Shown here in pieces: positions 45,066 to 54,268 of a stretch of DNA of 64,000 bases. The notes under the pieces were generated by a model. That model was not told the DNA's origin and did not search any database. It saw only the letters and a list, made by a program, of their open reading frames with translations. Source of the DNA: Variovorax paradoxus B4 (GTDB lineage: Bacteria; Pseudomonadota; Gammaproteobacteria; Burkholderiales; Burkholderiaceae_C); assembly GCF_000463015.1 (NCBI RefSeq), contig NC_022247.1, positions 5,022,001 through 5,086,000 on the forward strand. The letters are read 5' to 3'. Made by a program: the position numbers and the translations under genes. Within the stretch, counting starts at the first letter, position 1; each line of letters begins with the position of its first letter.

Positions 45066-45818
45066 TCATTGCGGCCCGGTGCCGGCCGCGACGTGCGCGA
45101 GCCTGTCCGGATCCACGATGCGGATGCACTTGTAGCTCATGTCGATCACCCCTTCTGCGACCAACCGCCCCAGCTCCTTGTTGATCGTCTGGCGCGACAG
45201 CCCGAGCATTGCCGCAAGGTCGTTCTGCGACAGGCGCACGGGCAGGCTCGCGGCGGCCTCCACCTGCTTGCCATAGAAGTGGATCACGCTCATCAGCGTG
45301 GCGGCCACGCGCCCGCGCACCGAGTTCAGCATCTGGTTCTGCAGCAGCACGACGCTCAGCCGCTGGCGCTGCAGTGCCAGCTTTGCTACGTCGCGCCACA
45401 GCACGGGCTCGGTGTCGAGCACCGCGATCACGGCATCGCAGGGCAGGTGGACGATCACCGAGTCTTCGTGCGCGTGGTAGTCGTAGGGCAGAGGCACGTC
45501 CGCGAGCAGGCGCACCAGCGGCGCCACCTGCCCGGGACCCAGCAGCGCGTTGACGTACTTGCGCCCTTGCGAACTCATGCTGCTGATTTCCAGGCAGCCT
45601 GACACCACCGCCAGCAGCTCGCGCTTGTGGCGGTCGCGCGCCAGCACCTGCGTGCGGCGGCGGTAGCGCACCAGCCTCGCCGACTTCATGAGCTCGGCGC
45701 GGCGCGCGTCGGGCCAGCGCGAGAACAGCTCGTTCCAGCGCAGCGCGCGATCGAGCAGCTCGGCGCTCTGTTCGGCGTCTAGGGCGTCTTTGGCGATGGA
45801 AACGGACGATCGGGCCAG
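45066..45818 (-). CDS. Crp/Fnr-family transcriptional regulator (probable CTG start)
   Basis: This protein of about 250 residues has a cyclic-nucleotide-binding-like domain and a C-terminal Crp-type helix-turn-helix (VRLSQNDLAAMLGLSRQTINKELGRL). No FNR-type cysteine cluster is seen. The first in-frame ATG (45689) would delete about 43 family-like residues (LLDRALRWNELFSRWPDARR). The frame extends upstream without ATG, GTG or TTG. CTG at 45818 has a near-ideal AGGGAG six bases upstream, so it is proposed as the start. The gene is divergent from the porin-led operon and probably regulates it via the dyad at 45845. Confidence 0.82.
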   Translation of the reverse strand: MARSSVSIAKDALDAEQSAELLDRALRWNELFSRWPDARRAELMKSARLVRYRRRTQVLARDRHKRELLAVVSGCLEISSMSSQGRKYVNALLGPGQVAPLVRLLADVPLPYDYHAHEDSVIVHLPCDAVIAVLDTEPVLWRDVAKLALQRQRLSVVLLQNQMLNSVRGRVAATLMSVIHFYGKQVEAAASLPVRLSQNDLAAMLGLSRQTINKELGRLVAEGVIDMSYKCIRIVDPDRLAHVAAGTGPQ

Positions 45819-45844
45819 CGGGTTCTCCCTGCCTTGATGTTCAC

Positions 45845-45870
45845 GAATCTGTCAAAGCGTTGACAGATTC
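45845..45870. promoter_or_regulatory. Perfect 11-bp inverted repeat, candidate Crp/Fnr operator
   Basis: GAATCTGTCAA (45845-45855) and TTGACAGATTC (45860-45870) are exact complements separated by four bases. The right arm contains a consensus -35 TTGACA facing the porin gene. No T-run follows, so it is unlikely to be a terminator. It lies 27 bases from the proposed regulator start. Confidence 0.7.
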
Positions 45871-45972
45871 AGGGGGCCTTCATTTCTATCGTAAGCCCCG
45901 GACATCGACAAGCACACATGCGGCACCGCCCTGCATCCGCAGGCGGCACGCCACACCCGGAGACAACACCAC

Positions 45973-47034
45973 ATGAAGAAGACAACCACCGCCGGCCTCG
46001 CGCTGACGGCCTGCGCCCTTGCGCTCGCGCAAAGCACCGTGACCGTCTACGGCACGGTCGACCTGTACGTGGCGCACGCCAAGTCGGGCGCCGCGTCTTC
46101 GACGCGGCTAGAGGACGGCGGCCAGACGGCCTCGCGCATCGGCTTTCGCGGCACCGAAGACCTGGGCGGCGGCCTGGGCGCGCACTTCACGCTCGAGAGC
46201 GGCTTCGCGCCCGACACCGGCAACGGCACGCTGCCCGGCCCCGCGATGTCGTTCAGCCGGCAGTCGTTCGTCGGGTTCTCGGCGCCGTGGGGGCAGATCG
46301 ACGCGGGCCGCATGTACACACCGATGTTCTACGCGCTGTTCAAGGCCGACCCCTACGGCCTGAACTCGGTGTTCTCGCCCATCAACCTGGTGGCCGCGAC
46401 CGACGCGCAGCCCGGCCTCACGCCCTTCGCGGCGCGCGCCAGCAACATGGTGCGCTACCGCACGCCGGCCAGCATGGAATTCTTCGCCGACATCGCCTAT
46501 GCGCCGGGCGAATCGAGCGCGCCGAGCCACCAGAGCGGCAACGTCTATGGCGGCAACTTCGGCTGGTCGCGCAAGCCCTACTACATCGCCTATGCCTTCC
46601 AGCGCGCACGCTCGGGCTCGGCCGCGGCGCCCGTGGCCTCGCCGGCCACCACGACCCACCAGGCCCTGACCGGCGCCTACGAGCTGCCGTCGATCGGCCT
46701 GCAGCTGTACGCCAGCCACGTGCGCAACGCATCGAGCCTGCCGGGCGTGCCGACCGCGAAGCTCACCAACCTGGGCCTCACCTACAACGTGACGCCAGCC
46801 TCGAACCTGATCTTCGGCGCCACGCAGCGCAAGGTGGCCGAGAGCGACCGTTCGCAGCTGGCCTGGACGCTGGGCTACGACTACTACCTGAGCAAGCGCA
46901 CCGTGGTCTACGCGCGCTGGCTGCGCCTGCTGAACCGGCACGGCGCCTCGGCCTCGCTCGCGACCATCGCCGTCACACCCAACAGCGGCAAGGACGTGCG
47001 CGTGCTCGCCACCGGCATCCGCCACAACTTCTGA
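45973..47034 (+). CDS. Gram-negative porin
   Basis: This 353-residue outer-membrane trimeric porin has a signal peptide (about 1-19), then VTVYGTVDLYVAHAKSG as first beta strand. The PEFRG-like segment ASRIGFRGTEDLGGG follows, and it ends in a C-terminal aromatic residue (TGIRHNF) needed for BAM recognition. Gly/Asn/Tyr-rich alternation is seen throughout. It is the first gene of the accessory operon and probably admits its substrate. The ribosome site is CCGGAGACAAC. Confidence 0.93.
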   Translation: MKKTTTAGLALTACALALAQSTVTVYGTVDLYVAHAKSGAASSTRLEDGGQTASRIGFRGTEDLGGGLGAHFTLESGFAPDTGNGTLPGPAMSFSRQSFVGFSAPWGQIDAGRMYTPMFYALFKADPYGLNSVFSPINLVAATDAQPGLTPFAARASNMVRYRTPASMEFFADIAYAPGESSAPSHQSGNVYGGNFGWSRKPYYIAYAFQRARSGSAAAPVASPATTTHQALTGAYELPSIGLQLYASHVRNASSLPGVPTAKLTNLGLTYNVTPASNLIFGATQRKVAESDRSQLAWTLGYDYYLSKRTVVYARWLRLLNRHGASASLATIAVTPNSGKDVRVLATGIRHNF

Positions 47035-47042
47035 CACCTGCC

Positions 47043-49160
47043 ATGCCCACGGACTTCTTCTCCTCGCAAGCCGAATCCCTGTCGGCCCTGTTCGCGCCGC
47101 GCGCCATCGCGGTGGTCGGCGCCTCGTCCAACGCGCAGAAGATCGGCGGCATCCCGGTCGACTACCAGCGCCGCTTCGGCTTCGAAGGAGCGCTCTACCC
47201 CGTCAACCCGAACGCCGAGCGCATCCAGGAGCTGCCGGCTTTTCCCAGCCTGCGCGCCATCGGCCAGCCGGTGGACCTGGCCATCCTCGCGGTGCCGTCG
47301 GCGCTGGTCGACGGCGCGCTCGACGATGCCATCGCGGCGGGCGTGAAGGGCGTGGTGCTGTTTTCCTCGGGCTTCGCGGAAGTGGACGCAGAAGGCGCCG
47401 CAGCGCAGGTGCGGCTCGGCGACAAGGCGCGTGCCGCGGGCGTGCGGCTGGTCGGCCCCAACTGCCTGGGCTTCATGAACGTCGCACGCCATGTGTATGC
47501 GACCTTCTCCCCGGCGCCCGGCGTGGGCCGCGTGATGCCGGGGCACATCGGGCTGGTGAGCCAGTCGGGCGCGTTCGGCGCCTATGCGTACGCGATGGCG
47601 CGGGCGCGCGGCGTCGGCCTGTCGCTGTGGGCCACCACCGGCAACGAGGCCGACGTGCAGGTCGCCGACTGCCTGGCCTGGCTCGCGCAGGACCCTGGCA
47701 CCGACGTGATCATGGCCTACATGGAGGGCTGCCGCGACGGCCCCCGGCTGCGCGCGGCGCTGGCCCTCGCGCAGGCCAACGGCAAGCCGGTGGTGATGGT
47801 CAAGGTCGGGCGCACCGCGCTCGGCGCCGAGGCCGCCGCCTCGCACACCGCCGCGCTGGCAGGCGACGACGCGGTGTACGACGCGGTGTTCCGCCAGTAC
47901 GGCGTGCTGCGCGCGCGCAACCTCACGGAGTTCTTCGACCTGGCCCACAGCGCGGCCGTGGCGGGCCGCCCGCGCGACCGCTCGATCGGCCTGTTCACGC
48001 TCTCGGGCGGCGTCGGCGCGCTGATGGCCGACGAGGCTTCGGCGCAGGGCCTGGACGTGCGGCCGTTGGGCGAGGCCGCGCAGGACACGCTGCGCAGTTG
48101 GGTGCCCTTCGCAGCGCCGCGCAACCCGGTCGACATCACCGGGCAGGTCACCAACGACATGACGCTGATCGAGCGCACGGCGCGCGTGATGCTGGACGAC
48201 CGCGGCTTCGCATCGTGGATGGGCTTCCTCGCGGCAGCGGGCGCGTCGGACGCGTTCTGGCCCGTGCTGCGCTCGCTCGTGACTTCGCTGCGCGAGGCCT
48301 ACCCCGACACGCTGCTGGCGGTGAGCACGCTGCTGTCGCCGGAGCACCGTGCCGAGCTCGAGGCGATGCGCTGCCTGGTGTTCGCCGATCCGTCGGACGG
48401 CATCCGCACGATCGCCGCGCTGGCGGGGCTGAAGCCTGCAGCGGCGGTGGCTGCGGCCCCCGCATCGATGGCCCCGTCGTTGACGCTCGCGCCCGGCACG
48501 ATGTCCGAGCCCGACGCGCTCGTACTGCTCGCCGACGCCGGCGTGCCCGTGGTCGCGCACCGCGTGGTGCGCAGCGCCGACGAGGCCGCAGCCGCAGCCG
48601 AGGCGCTCGGCGATGCGGTGGTGGTGAAGATCGTCAGCGCCGACATTCCGCACAAGTCGGACGTCGGCGGCGTGGCGCTCGGGCTGCGCGGTGCGGCGCA
48701 GGCGCGCGCGGCCTTCGAACGCACACGCGACCACGCACTCACGGCCCGGCCCGACGCGCGGCTCGACGGCGCGCTGGTGGCGCGCATGCTGACAGGCGGC
48801 GTCGAGTGCATCGCGGGCGTGCACCGCGACCCGGTGTTCGGACCGGTGCTGATGTTCGGCCTGGGCGGCATCCACGTCGAGACGCTGCGCGACGTGTCGC
48901 TGCGCGCATTGCCGATCACGCGCGACGACGCGCTGGCGATGGTGCGCGAACTGCGCGCCTTCGCGATCCTGAACGGCGCACGCGGCAGGCCGCCGGTCGA
49001 CCTCGATTCGATCGCCGATGCGCTGTGCGCGCTCGCCGACCTTGCGCAGCGCGCGGGCGACTCGCTCGACAGCGCCGAGATCAACCCGCTGATCGCACGC
49101 CCGCAGGCCGAGGGCGGCTGCGTGGCGGTCGACGCGCTCGTCGTCGGCCGCGCGCCCTGA
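47043..49160 (+). CDS. NDP-forming acyl-CoA synthetase (fused subunits)
   Basis: This 705-residue protein has the domain order CoA-binding (about 1-130, IAVVGASSNAQKIGGIPV), ligase/CoA (about 150-460) and C-terminal ATP-grasp (about 485-705). The phospho-His should be H268 in SHTAALAGDD. The ATP-grasp region includes VVVKIVSADIPHKSDVGGVALGL. This family makes an acyl-CoA from an organic acid with ATP. The substrate is not inferable from sequence. It is the second gene of the porin operon, 8 bp after the porin. Confidence 0.92.
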   Translation: MPTDFFSSQAESLSALFAPRAIAVVGASSNAQKIGGIPVDYQRRFGFEGALYPVNPNAERIQELPAFPSLRAIGQPVDLAILAVPSALVDGALDDAIAAGVKGVVLFSSGFAEVDAEGAAAQVRLGDKARAAGVRLVGPNCLGFMNVARHVYATFSPAPGVGRVMPGHIGLVSQSGAFGAYAYAMARARGVGLSLWATTGNEADVQVADCLAWLAQDPGTDVIMAYMEGCRDGPRLRAALALAQANGKPVVMVKVGRTALGAEAAASHTAALAGDDAVYDAVFRQYGVLRARNLTEFFDLAHSAAVAGRPRDRSIGLFTLSGGVGALMADEASAQGLDVRPLGEAAQDTLRSWVPFAAPRNPVDITGQVTNDMTLIERTARVMLDDRGFASWMGFLAAAGASDAFWPVLRSLVTSLREAYPDTLLAVSTLLSPEHRAELEAMRCLVFADPSDGIRTIAALAGLKPAAAVAAAPASMAPSLTLAPGTMSEPDALVLLADAGVPVVAHRVVRSADEAAAAAEALGDAVVVKIVSADIPHKSDVGGVALGLRGAAQARAAFERTRDHALTARPDARLDGALVARMLTGGVECIAGVHRDPVFGPVLMFGLGGIHVETLRDVSLRALPITRDDALAMVRELRAFAILNGARGRPPVDLDSIADALCALADLAQRAGDSLDSAEINPLIARPQAEGGCVAVDALVVGRAP

Positions 49161-49189
49161 CGAACCACAACAACCACCGGAGACATCGC

Positions 49190-50191
49190 ATGACGACGAC
49201 ATCGAAGAACGACCTTTCGCGCGCACTCGGCATGGGCGCGGCGCTGGCCCTCGCGGCAGGCGCGGCAGCGGCAGCCACGGAGGCGCCCTTCCCCTCCAAG
49301 CCCGTGCGCATCATCGTGCAGTACCAAGCGGGCGGCTCGACCGACATCCTCGCGCGGCTCCTGGCGGAAGGACTGTCGAAGCGGCTGGGCCAGCCGGTGG
49401 TGGTCGAGAACCGCAGCGGCGCGGGCGGGATCATCGGCACCGACTACGTCGCCAAGAGCCCGCCCGACGGCTACACGCTGCTGCTCACGGTGCCGGGGCC
49501 CGTCACCGCGAACCTGGTGCTCTACAGCAAGCTGCCCTACGACCCGCGCACCGACCTGCGCATGGTGTCGGACATCGCCACCACGCGCACCGTGCTGGCG
49601 GTGCACCCTTCGGTTCAGGCCACCGACTTCAAGAGCCTGATCGCCACCGTGAAGGCCACGCCCGGCAAGTATTCGATGGGCTCGTGGGGCCCCGGCACGC
49701 AGCCGCAACAGGTGCAGGTCTACATGGACAAGGCCTACGGCCTGCAGACGATGCACGTGCCCTACAAGGGCGAGAGCCCGATGGCGATCGACCTGATCGG
49801 CGGCGTGATCCAGATGACCGTGGGCTCCATCACCACGCTGCAGCCGTACATCAAGGCCGGCAAGCTGCGCCCGCTGGCCGTGGCCGGCACCCGGCGCGCC
49901 CGTGCGCTGCCCGACGTGCCGACCTTCGCCGAGCAGGGCTACCCCGACGAGGTCTACGCCATGACCGGCCCGACCTCCCTGATGGCGCCGGCCAAGACGC
50001 CCGACGCCGTCATCGAGCGCCTGGGCCGCGAGGTCAGCGCGGTGGTGCGCCAGCCCGAGGTGAGCCGGCGCATCGAGGAACTCGGCGCCGAGCCCGTGGG
50101 CAACCTGCCGCCCGAAGCCACCGCGGCCTACAAGGCCTTCCTGCCCGTGACGCTGAAGCTCACGCAGGCCACGGGCGTGAAGCTCGATTGA
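49190..50191 (+). CDS. Bug/TctC-family periplasmic solute-binding protein (first of operon)
   Basis: This 333-residue protein has a signal peptide (about 1-30), then FPSKPVRIIVQYQAGGSTDILARLLAEGL, the family ligand loop. The conserved segments VVVENRSGAGGIIGTDYVAKSPPDGYTLL and YDPRTDLRMVSDIA follow. No TctA/B genes accompany it. It probably captures the operon's acid substrate in the periplasm. The second operon Bug (54269) has diverged substantially from it. Confidence 0.92.
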   Translation: MTTTSKNDLSRALGMGAALALAAGAAAAATEAPFPSKPVRIIVQYQAGGSTDILARLLAEGLSKRLGQPVVVENRSGAGGIIGTDYVAKSPPDGYTLLLTVPGPVTANLVLYSKLPYDPRTDLRMVSDIATTRTVLAVHPSVQATDFKSLIATVKATPGKYSMGSWGPGTQPQQVQVYMDKAYGLQTMHVPYKGESPMAIDLIGGVIQMTVGSITTLQPYIKAGKLRPLAVAGTRRARALPDVPTFAEQGYPDEVYAMTGPTSLMAPAKTPDAVIERLGREVSAVVRQPEVSRRIEELGAEPVGNLPPEATAAYKAFLPVTLKLTQATGVKLD

Positions 50192-50240
50192 ACCGTCTCC
50201 CCACATCTCCCTTTCGAACCCCAGCTCCGAGGTCTTTCCC

Positions 50241-51629
50241 ATGAACGCTCCCGTCTCCGTTCCCGACATCGCCGTCGCCCGCAAGGCGCTCGCCCGCTCC
50301 ATCGGCCTGGCCGCCTTCGTCTACGGCTATCCGCTCACCGAGACCTACCGCACCTGCGCCATGCAGACCGCGCCTCGCGCCGAACGCCGCAGCGGCGCCT
50401 CGGCCGGCTCGGACGTGCGTGCGCCGATGAACACGCTGCACCACGCGCCGCGCCCCTCCACCGACCAGGACCGCGACGTGGTCACGCCCGCCAACGACCT
50501 GCTCTACACCATGGCCTGGCTGCACCTGGCCGACGGGCCGATGCTGCTCACGGTGCCCGCGTCATCGCGCCACCCGGGGCGCTACTTCGTGCTGCCGCTG
50601 TACGACGCCTACACCGAGAACTTCGAGAACCTGGGCCCGCGCAACTGCAACCCCGACGGCGAGACGGTGGTGCTCGCGGGCCCCGGCGGCACCGTGCCGG
50701 AATCACTCGCCGCCCACCGCGTGGTGCGCTGCCCGACCCATCTGGTCTGGCTCATCGGTCGCATCCTGGTGGGTGATGAAAGCGACTGGCCGGCCGCGCG
50801 CGCCCTGCAGTCGGAGATCCAGCTTTCGCCCGCCCCCGGCACCGTGCTGCAGGGCCGCCCGGCCGCCATCGAGCAGTGGGCCGGTCCGCACGAAGACGCC
50901 ATGGCCGCCTCCTTCGAGCACGGCGAGCCCGCCGCAGAAGTGGCGCCGCGCTTCTTCACCAACGTGTGCCACGCGCTGGCCGAAGCGCCGGGCCGCATGG
51001 AAGACCGCGGCCTCGTGGCGTGGTTCGGCCAGGGCGGGCTGCTGGCGAACGCCGCGTTCTCGTGGGACGCACTCGAAGAACCGCTGCGCGAAGGCCTCAT
51101 CGAAGGCTTCGCCGAGGGCGTGCAGCTGGTCGGCGCGGCGGGCCGCAACCGCCGGCCCAAGCCCTGGTCGATGACGCCGGCCACCGGCCGCTACGGCAAC
51201 GAGTTCCTCGGCCGCGCGCGCACCGCCTACCTGGGCCTGGGCGCGCTGGCCACCAGCGAGGCTGTGTACGCCGCCGCGCACCACGACGCGAACCAGGAGC
51301 CGCTGGACGGCCAGCACCGCTATGCGATGCGTTTCGAAGCCGGCGACCTGCCGCCCGCGGACGCCTTCTGGTCGGTCACGCTGTACGACACCGACCGGTT
51401 CCTCTACCCCAACGAGATCCGCCGCCACGCGATCGGCGACCGCACGCCCGGCCTGAAGCGCGGCGCCGACGGCAGCCTCGAACTCGTGGTGAGCCACGCG
51501 CGCCCCGCCGACGCCGCCAACTGGCTGCCGGCACCGGCCGGACGCTTCTACCTGATCCTGCGCATGTACTGCCCGCGCGAGGGCGTGCAGAGCTGGCGCA
51601 TCCCGGCGCTGCAGGCCCAAGAGAACTGA
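50241..51629 (+). CDS. DUF1254/DUF1214 protein (first)
   Basis: This 462-residue protein has an N-terminal DUF1254 region (AFVYGYPLTETYRTC..VVTPANDLLYTMAWLHLADGPMLLTVP). The C-terminal DUF1214 region contains RYAMRFEAGDLPPADAFWSVTLYDTDRFLYPN and NWLPAPAGRFYLILRMYCPR. No signal peptide is seen, unlike many family members that are exported. The biochemical activity is unknown. It is followed at 5 bp by a second, clearly related gene. Confidence 0.88.
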   Translation: MNAPVSVPDIAVARKALARSIGLAAFVYGYPLTETYRTCAMQTAPRAERRSGASAGSDVRAPMNTLHHAPRPSTDQDRDVVTPANDLLYTMAWLHLADGPMLLTVPASSRHPGRYFVLPLYDAYTENFENLGPRNCNPDGETVVLAGPGGTVPESLAAHRVVRCPTHLVWLIGRILVGDESDWPAARALQSEIQLSPAPGTVLQGRPAAIEQWAGPHEDAMAASFEHGEPAAEVAPRFFTNVCHALAEAPGRMEDRGLVAWFGQGGLLANAAFSWDALEEPLREGLIEGFAEGVQLVGAAGRNRRPKPWSMTPATGRYGNEFLGRARTAYLGLGALATSEAVYAAAHHDANQEPLDGQHRYAMRFEAGDLPPADAFWSVTLYDTDRFLYPNEIRRHAIGDRTPGLKRGADGSLELVVSHARPADAANWLPAPAGRFYLILRMYCPREGVQSWRIPALQAQEN

Positions 51630-51634
51630 GCCCC

Positions 51635-52975
51635 ATGCCATCGCGCACCGACACCCTTCAAGCCCTGGCCGAAGAGGCCGTGGTCTACACCTACCCGCTC
51701 TACGAGATGTGCCGCATGCGCGCGGCCACGTCGCCGCAGCGCACCGACGCCGCCGGCGAGGCGCCGCGGCCGCAGCGCTGGTGCAACGTGTTCACGCACG
51801 CGCGCCAGCTGCTGCGCGCGGGCAAGAGCCGCGTCGTCACCCCGAACAACGACACGCTCTACACCAACGCCTGGCTCGACCTGGGCGAGGGCCCGCTCGT
51901 GATCGACGTGCCCGACACGGCCGGGCGCTACTACGTGCTGGGCCTGCTCGACTTCTTCACCAACCCCTTTGCCCACCTCGGGCAGCGCCTCACGGGCACG
52001 GCGGCACGCTCCTTCGTGGTCACGCCGCCGAGATGGCGCGGCACGCTGCCCGCGGCCTTCGACGCGCCAGGCGCGCGCATCGAGGCGCCCACGCGCTGGC
52101 TGTGGATCATCGGGCGCCTGCTGGTCGACGGCCCGCAGGACGTGCCCGCCGTCAACGCGCTGCAAGACGGCTTTCTCGTGCGCACGCTGGCCGACTGGCA
52201 GGCCGGCCGCGCCTCGGCGCCGCGCGCCTTCGACCCGGCCTGCGACCCGAAGGCACCGCTCACGGCCGAGCACTTTGCCGCGCAGGTGAACGCGGCGCTG
52301 CGCGACAACGCCCCGCCCGCCGTTGATGCGGCGCGGCTCGCACGCTACGCGGCGCTCGGAGTCGGGCCCGGCGCGGCCGCGCTCGACGACGGCCAGCGCG
52401 CCGCACTGCAGGCCGCGCTCGACACCGTGCTGCCGCGGCTGCGCGAGGCGCAGTCGGGCCGCACCACGGCCACGGGCTGGGTGCAGATGCCGCTGGTGGA
52501 AGGTTCCTTCGGCGACGACCACCTGGCGCGCGCGCTGGTCGCGCTCAAGTACATCGGCATGCTCGAAAGCCGCGAGGCCACCTACCCGATGGCCTGGCAT
52601 GACGCCGCAGGCGAAGCGCTCACCGGCCAGCGCCGCTACACGCTGCGCTTCGCGCCCGGCGCGCCGCCGCCGGTCGAGGCCTTCTGGTCGCTCACGATGT
52701 ACGACACGCGCGACTACATGCTGGTGGACAACCCGATCGACCGCTACGCCATCGGCGACCGCACGCCGGGGCTGCAGCGCGATGCGGACGGCGGGCTCAC
52801 GCTGCACATCCAGCACGCCCGGCCGGAGCGCGAGGCTGCGCAGGCCAACTGGCTGCCGGCGCCCGAAGGCCCTTTCTACCTCTGTCTGCGCGCCTATGTG
52901 CCGCGCGCCGAACTGCTCGACGGCCGCTACCTGCTGCCGCCCCTGACGCCCCTCACCTCCAAGGAAACCGCATGA
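51635..52975 (+). CDS. DUF1254/DUF1214 protein (second)
   Basis: This 446-residue paralogue of the preceding protein carries the same landmarks: VVYTYPLYEMCRMRAA, VVTPNNDTLYTNAWLDLGEGPLVIDVPDTAGRYYVLGLLDFFTNPF, RYTLRFAPGAPPPVEAFWSLTMYDTRDYMLVDN and NWLPAPEGPFYLCLRAY. The similarity is clear, but the two are not recent duplicates. Its stop overlaps the MBL gene start by four bases. It may pair with the first protein as a heterodimer. Confidence 0.88.
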   Translation: MPSRTDTLQALAEEAVVYTYPLYEMCRMRAATSPQRTDAAGEAPRPQRWCNVFTHARQLLRAGKSRVVTPNNDTLYTNAWLDLGEGPLVIDVPDTAGRYYVLGLLDFFTNPFAHLGQRLTGTAARSFVVTPPRWRGTLPAAFDAPGARIEAPTRWLWIIGRLLVDGPQDVPAVNALQDGFLVRTLADWQAGRASAPRAFDPACDPKAPLTAEHFAAQVNAALRDNAPPAVDAARLARYAALGVGPGAAALDDGQRAALQAALDTVLPRLREAQSGRTTATGWVQMPLVEGSFGDDHLARALVALKYIGMLESREATYPMAWHDAAGEALTGQRRYTLRFAPGAPPPVEAFWSLTMYDTRDYMLVDNPIDRYAIGDRTPGLQRDADGGLTLHIQHARPEREAAQANWLPAPEGPFYLCLRAYVPRAELLDGRYLLPPLTPLTSKETA

Positions 52976-54243
52976 CCTCCACCGTTGAAAAACCGCAAGC
53001 AGGAGAAGAAAGGCCGTTCCTCATCGTCGGCACCGGCGCCGAGACCGTGGCGCCGGGCCTGCACATCCTGCGCGGGCAGGGGCAGTCCTTCGTGGCCGAG
53101 ACCGACGTGGGCCTGGTCGTGGTCGACGCCGGCCCGGGCAGCTCGGTGACCGAGGGCATGATCGATTCGCTGCGCCAACTCAGCGACGCGCCGGTGCATG
53201 CGCTGTGCTTCAGCCACGGCCACATCGGCTACAACGCCGGCGTGCCAATGTGGCTGGCCCATGCCGCCGCGCGCGGCGACGCGCCGCCGCGGATCATTGC
53301 GCACCGCAACCTGCCGCGCCGCCTCGCGCGCTACCGCGAGACGCTGGCCCTGCAGCACCGCATGGCCGAGATCCAGTTCAACCGCCCCGCAGGCTTCTTC
53401 GACCATCGGCTCGTGATGCACGCGCCCACCGAGACCTTCGACGACCTGCTGCAGATCGGCCAAGGGGAGCGCCGCATCGTGCTGCGCTGGGCGCCTTCGG
53501 AAACCGACGACGCGATCGCGCTGTGGAGCCCGGCGCAGCACGTGCTGTACGGCGGCGCGGCGCTGATCGATTCGATTCCCAACATCGGCACGCCCTTTCG
53601 CACGATGCGCGACACGGTGCGGTGGGCCGACACGCTGGAGGCGCTGGCGGCGCTCAACGCACGCAAGGCCGTGCGCGAATTCGGCGCCACGCTCGAGGGC
53701 GAGGAGCAGGTGCGGCACGTGCTCACGCACACGGCCCGCGCGCTGCGCTGGCTGCGCGCCGAGGTGGTGCGGCTCATGAACGAAGGGCTCTACGAGCGCG
53801 ACATCCTGGCGCGCATCCGCTTTCCCGACGAACTGTTCGCAGTCGACTGGATGAAGCCCACCTACGGCGACCCCGGCTACATCGTGCGCGACATCTACCG
53901 CTCGGAGAACGGCTGGTGGGACCGCAACCCGACCTCGCTGCACCCGGCCGCGCCCGAGGCCATCGGCCGCGCGGTGGCCGACGCCATCACCGACAAGCGC
54001 GGCGTGGTCGACCAGGCGCGCCATCTGGCCGCGAGCAAGCAGTGGCAGCTCGCGCTGCACGTGATCGACCTGCTCGCCACTGCCGAGGGCGATGCCCCCG
54101 AGATCGCCGAGGCGCGCTCGCTCAAGGCCGAATGGCTGCGCGAGCGTGCGCGCGAAGTGCCCAGTTACGTCTCGCGCAACCTGTACCGGGTCGGCGCGGA
54201 CATGATCGAACAAGGCACGCAGACGCGCTTCGGCATCCGCTGA
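52972..54243 (+). CDS. Metallo-beta-lactamase-fold, alkylsulfatase-dimerisation-type hydrolase
   Basis: This 423-residue protein has a metallo-beta-lactamase-like N-terminal domain, followed by an alkylsulfatase-type dimerisation helix region (ENGWWDRNPTSLHPAAPEAIGRAVADAITDKRGVVDQARHLAA). The metal motif at 82-88 reads HGHIGYN: H82 and H84 are present, but the Asp-His of HxHxDH is replaced by Gly86 and Tyr87. That argues for altered metal use or a different reaction. It overlaps the second DUF1254 gene by four bases. Confidence 0.87.
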   Translation: MTSTVEKPQAGEERPFLIVGTGAETVAPGLHILRGQGQSFVAETDVGLVVVDAGPGSSVTEGMIDSLRQLSDAPVHALCFSHGHIGYNAGVPMWLAHAAARGDAPPRIIAHRNLPRRLARYRETLALQHRMAEIQFNRPAGFFDHRLVMHAPTETFDDLLQIGQGERRIVLRWAPSETDDAIALWSPAQHVLYGGAALIDSIPNIGTPFRTMRDTVRWADTLEALAALNARKAVREFGATLEGEEQVRHVLTHTARALRWLRAEVVRLMNEGLYERDILARIRFPDELFAVDWMKPTYGDPGYIVRDIYRSENGWWDRNPTSLHPAAPEAIGRAVADAITDKRGVVDQARHLAASKQWQLALHVIDLLATAEGDAPEIAEARSLKAEWLRERAREVPSYVSRNLYRVGADMIEQGTQTRFGIR

Positions 54244-54268
54244 AGCCTTTCCATCGGAGACACGGACC

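Noticed and set aside
45845..45870. The long dyad read as a transcription terminator
   Set aside because: It is followed by G and C residues on both strands and lies between divergent gene starts.
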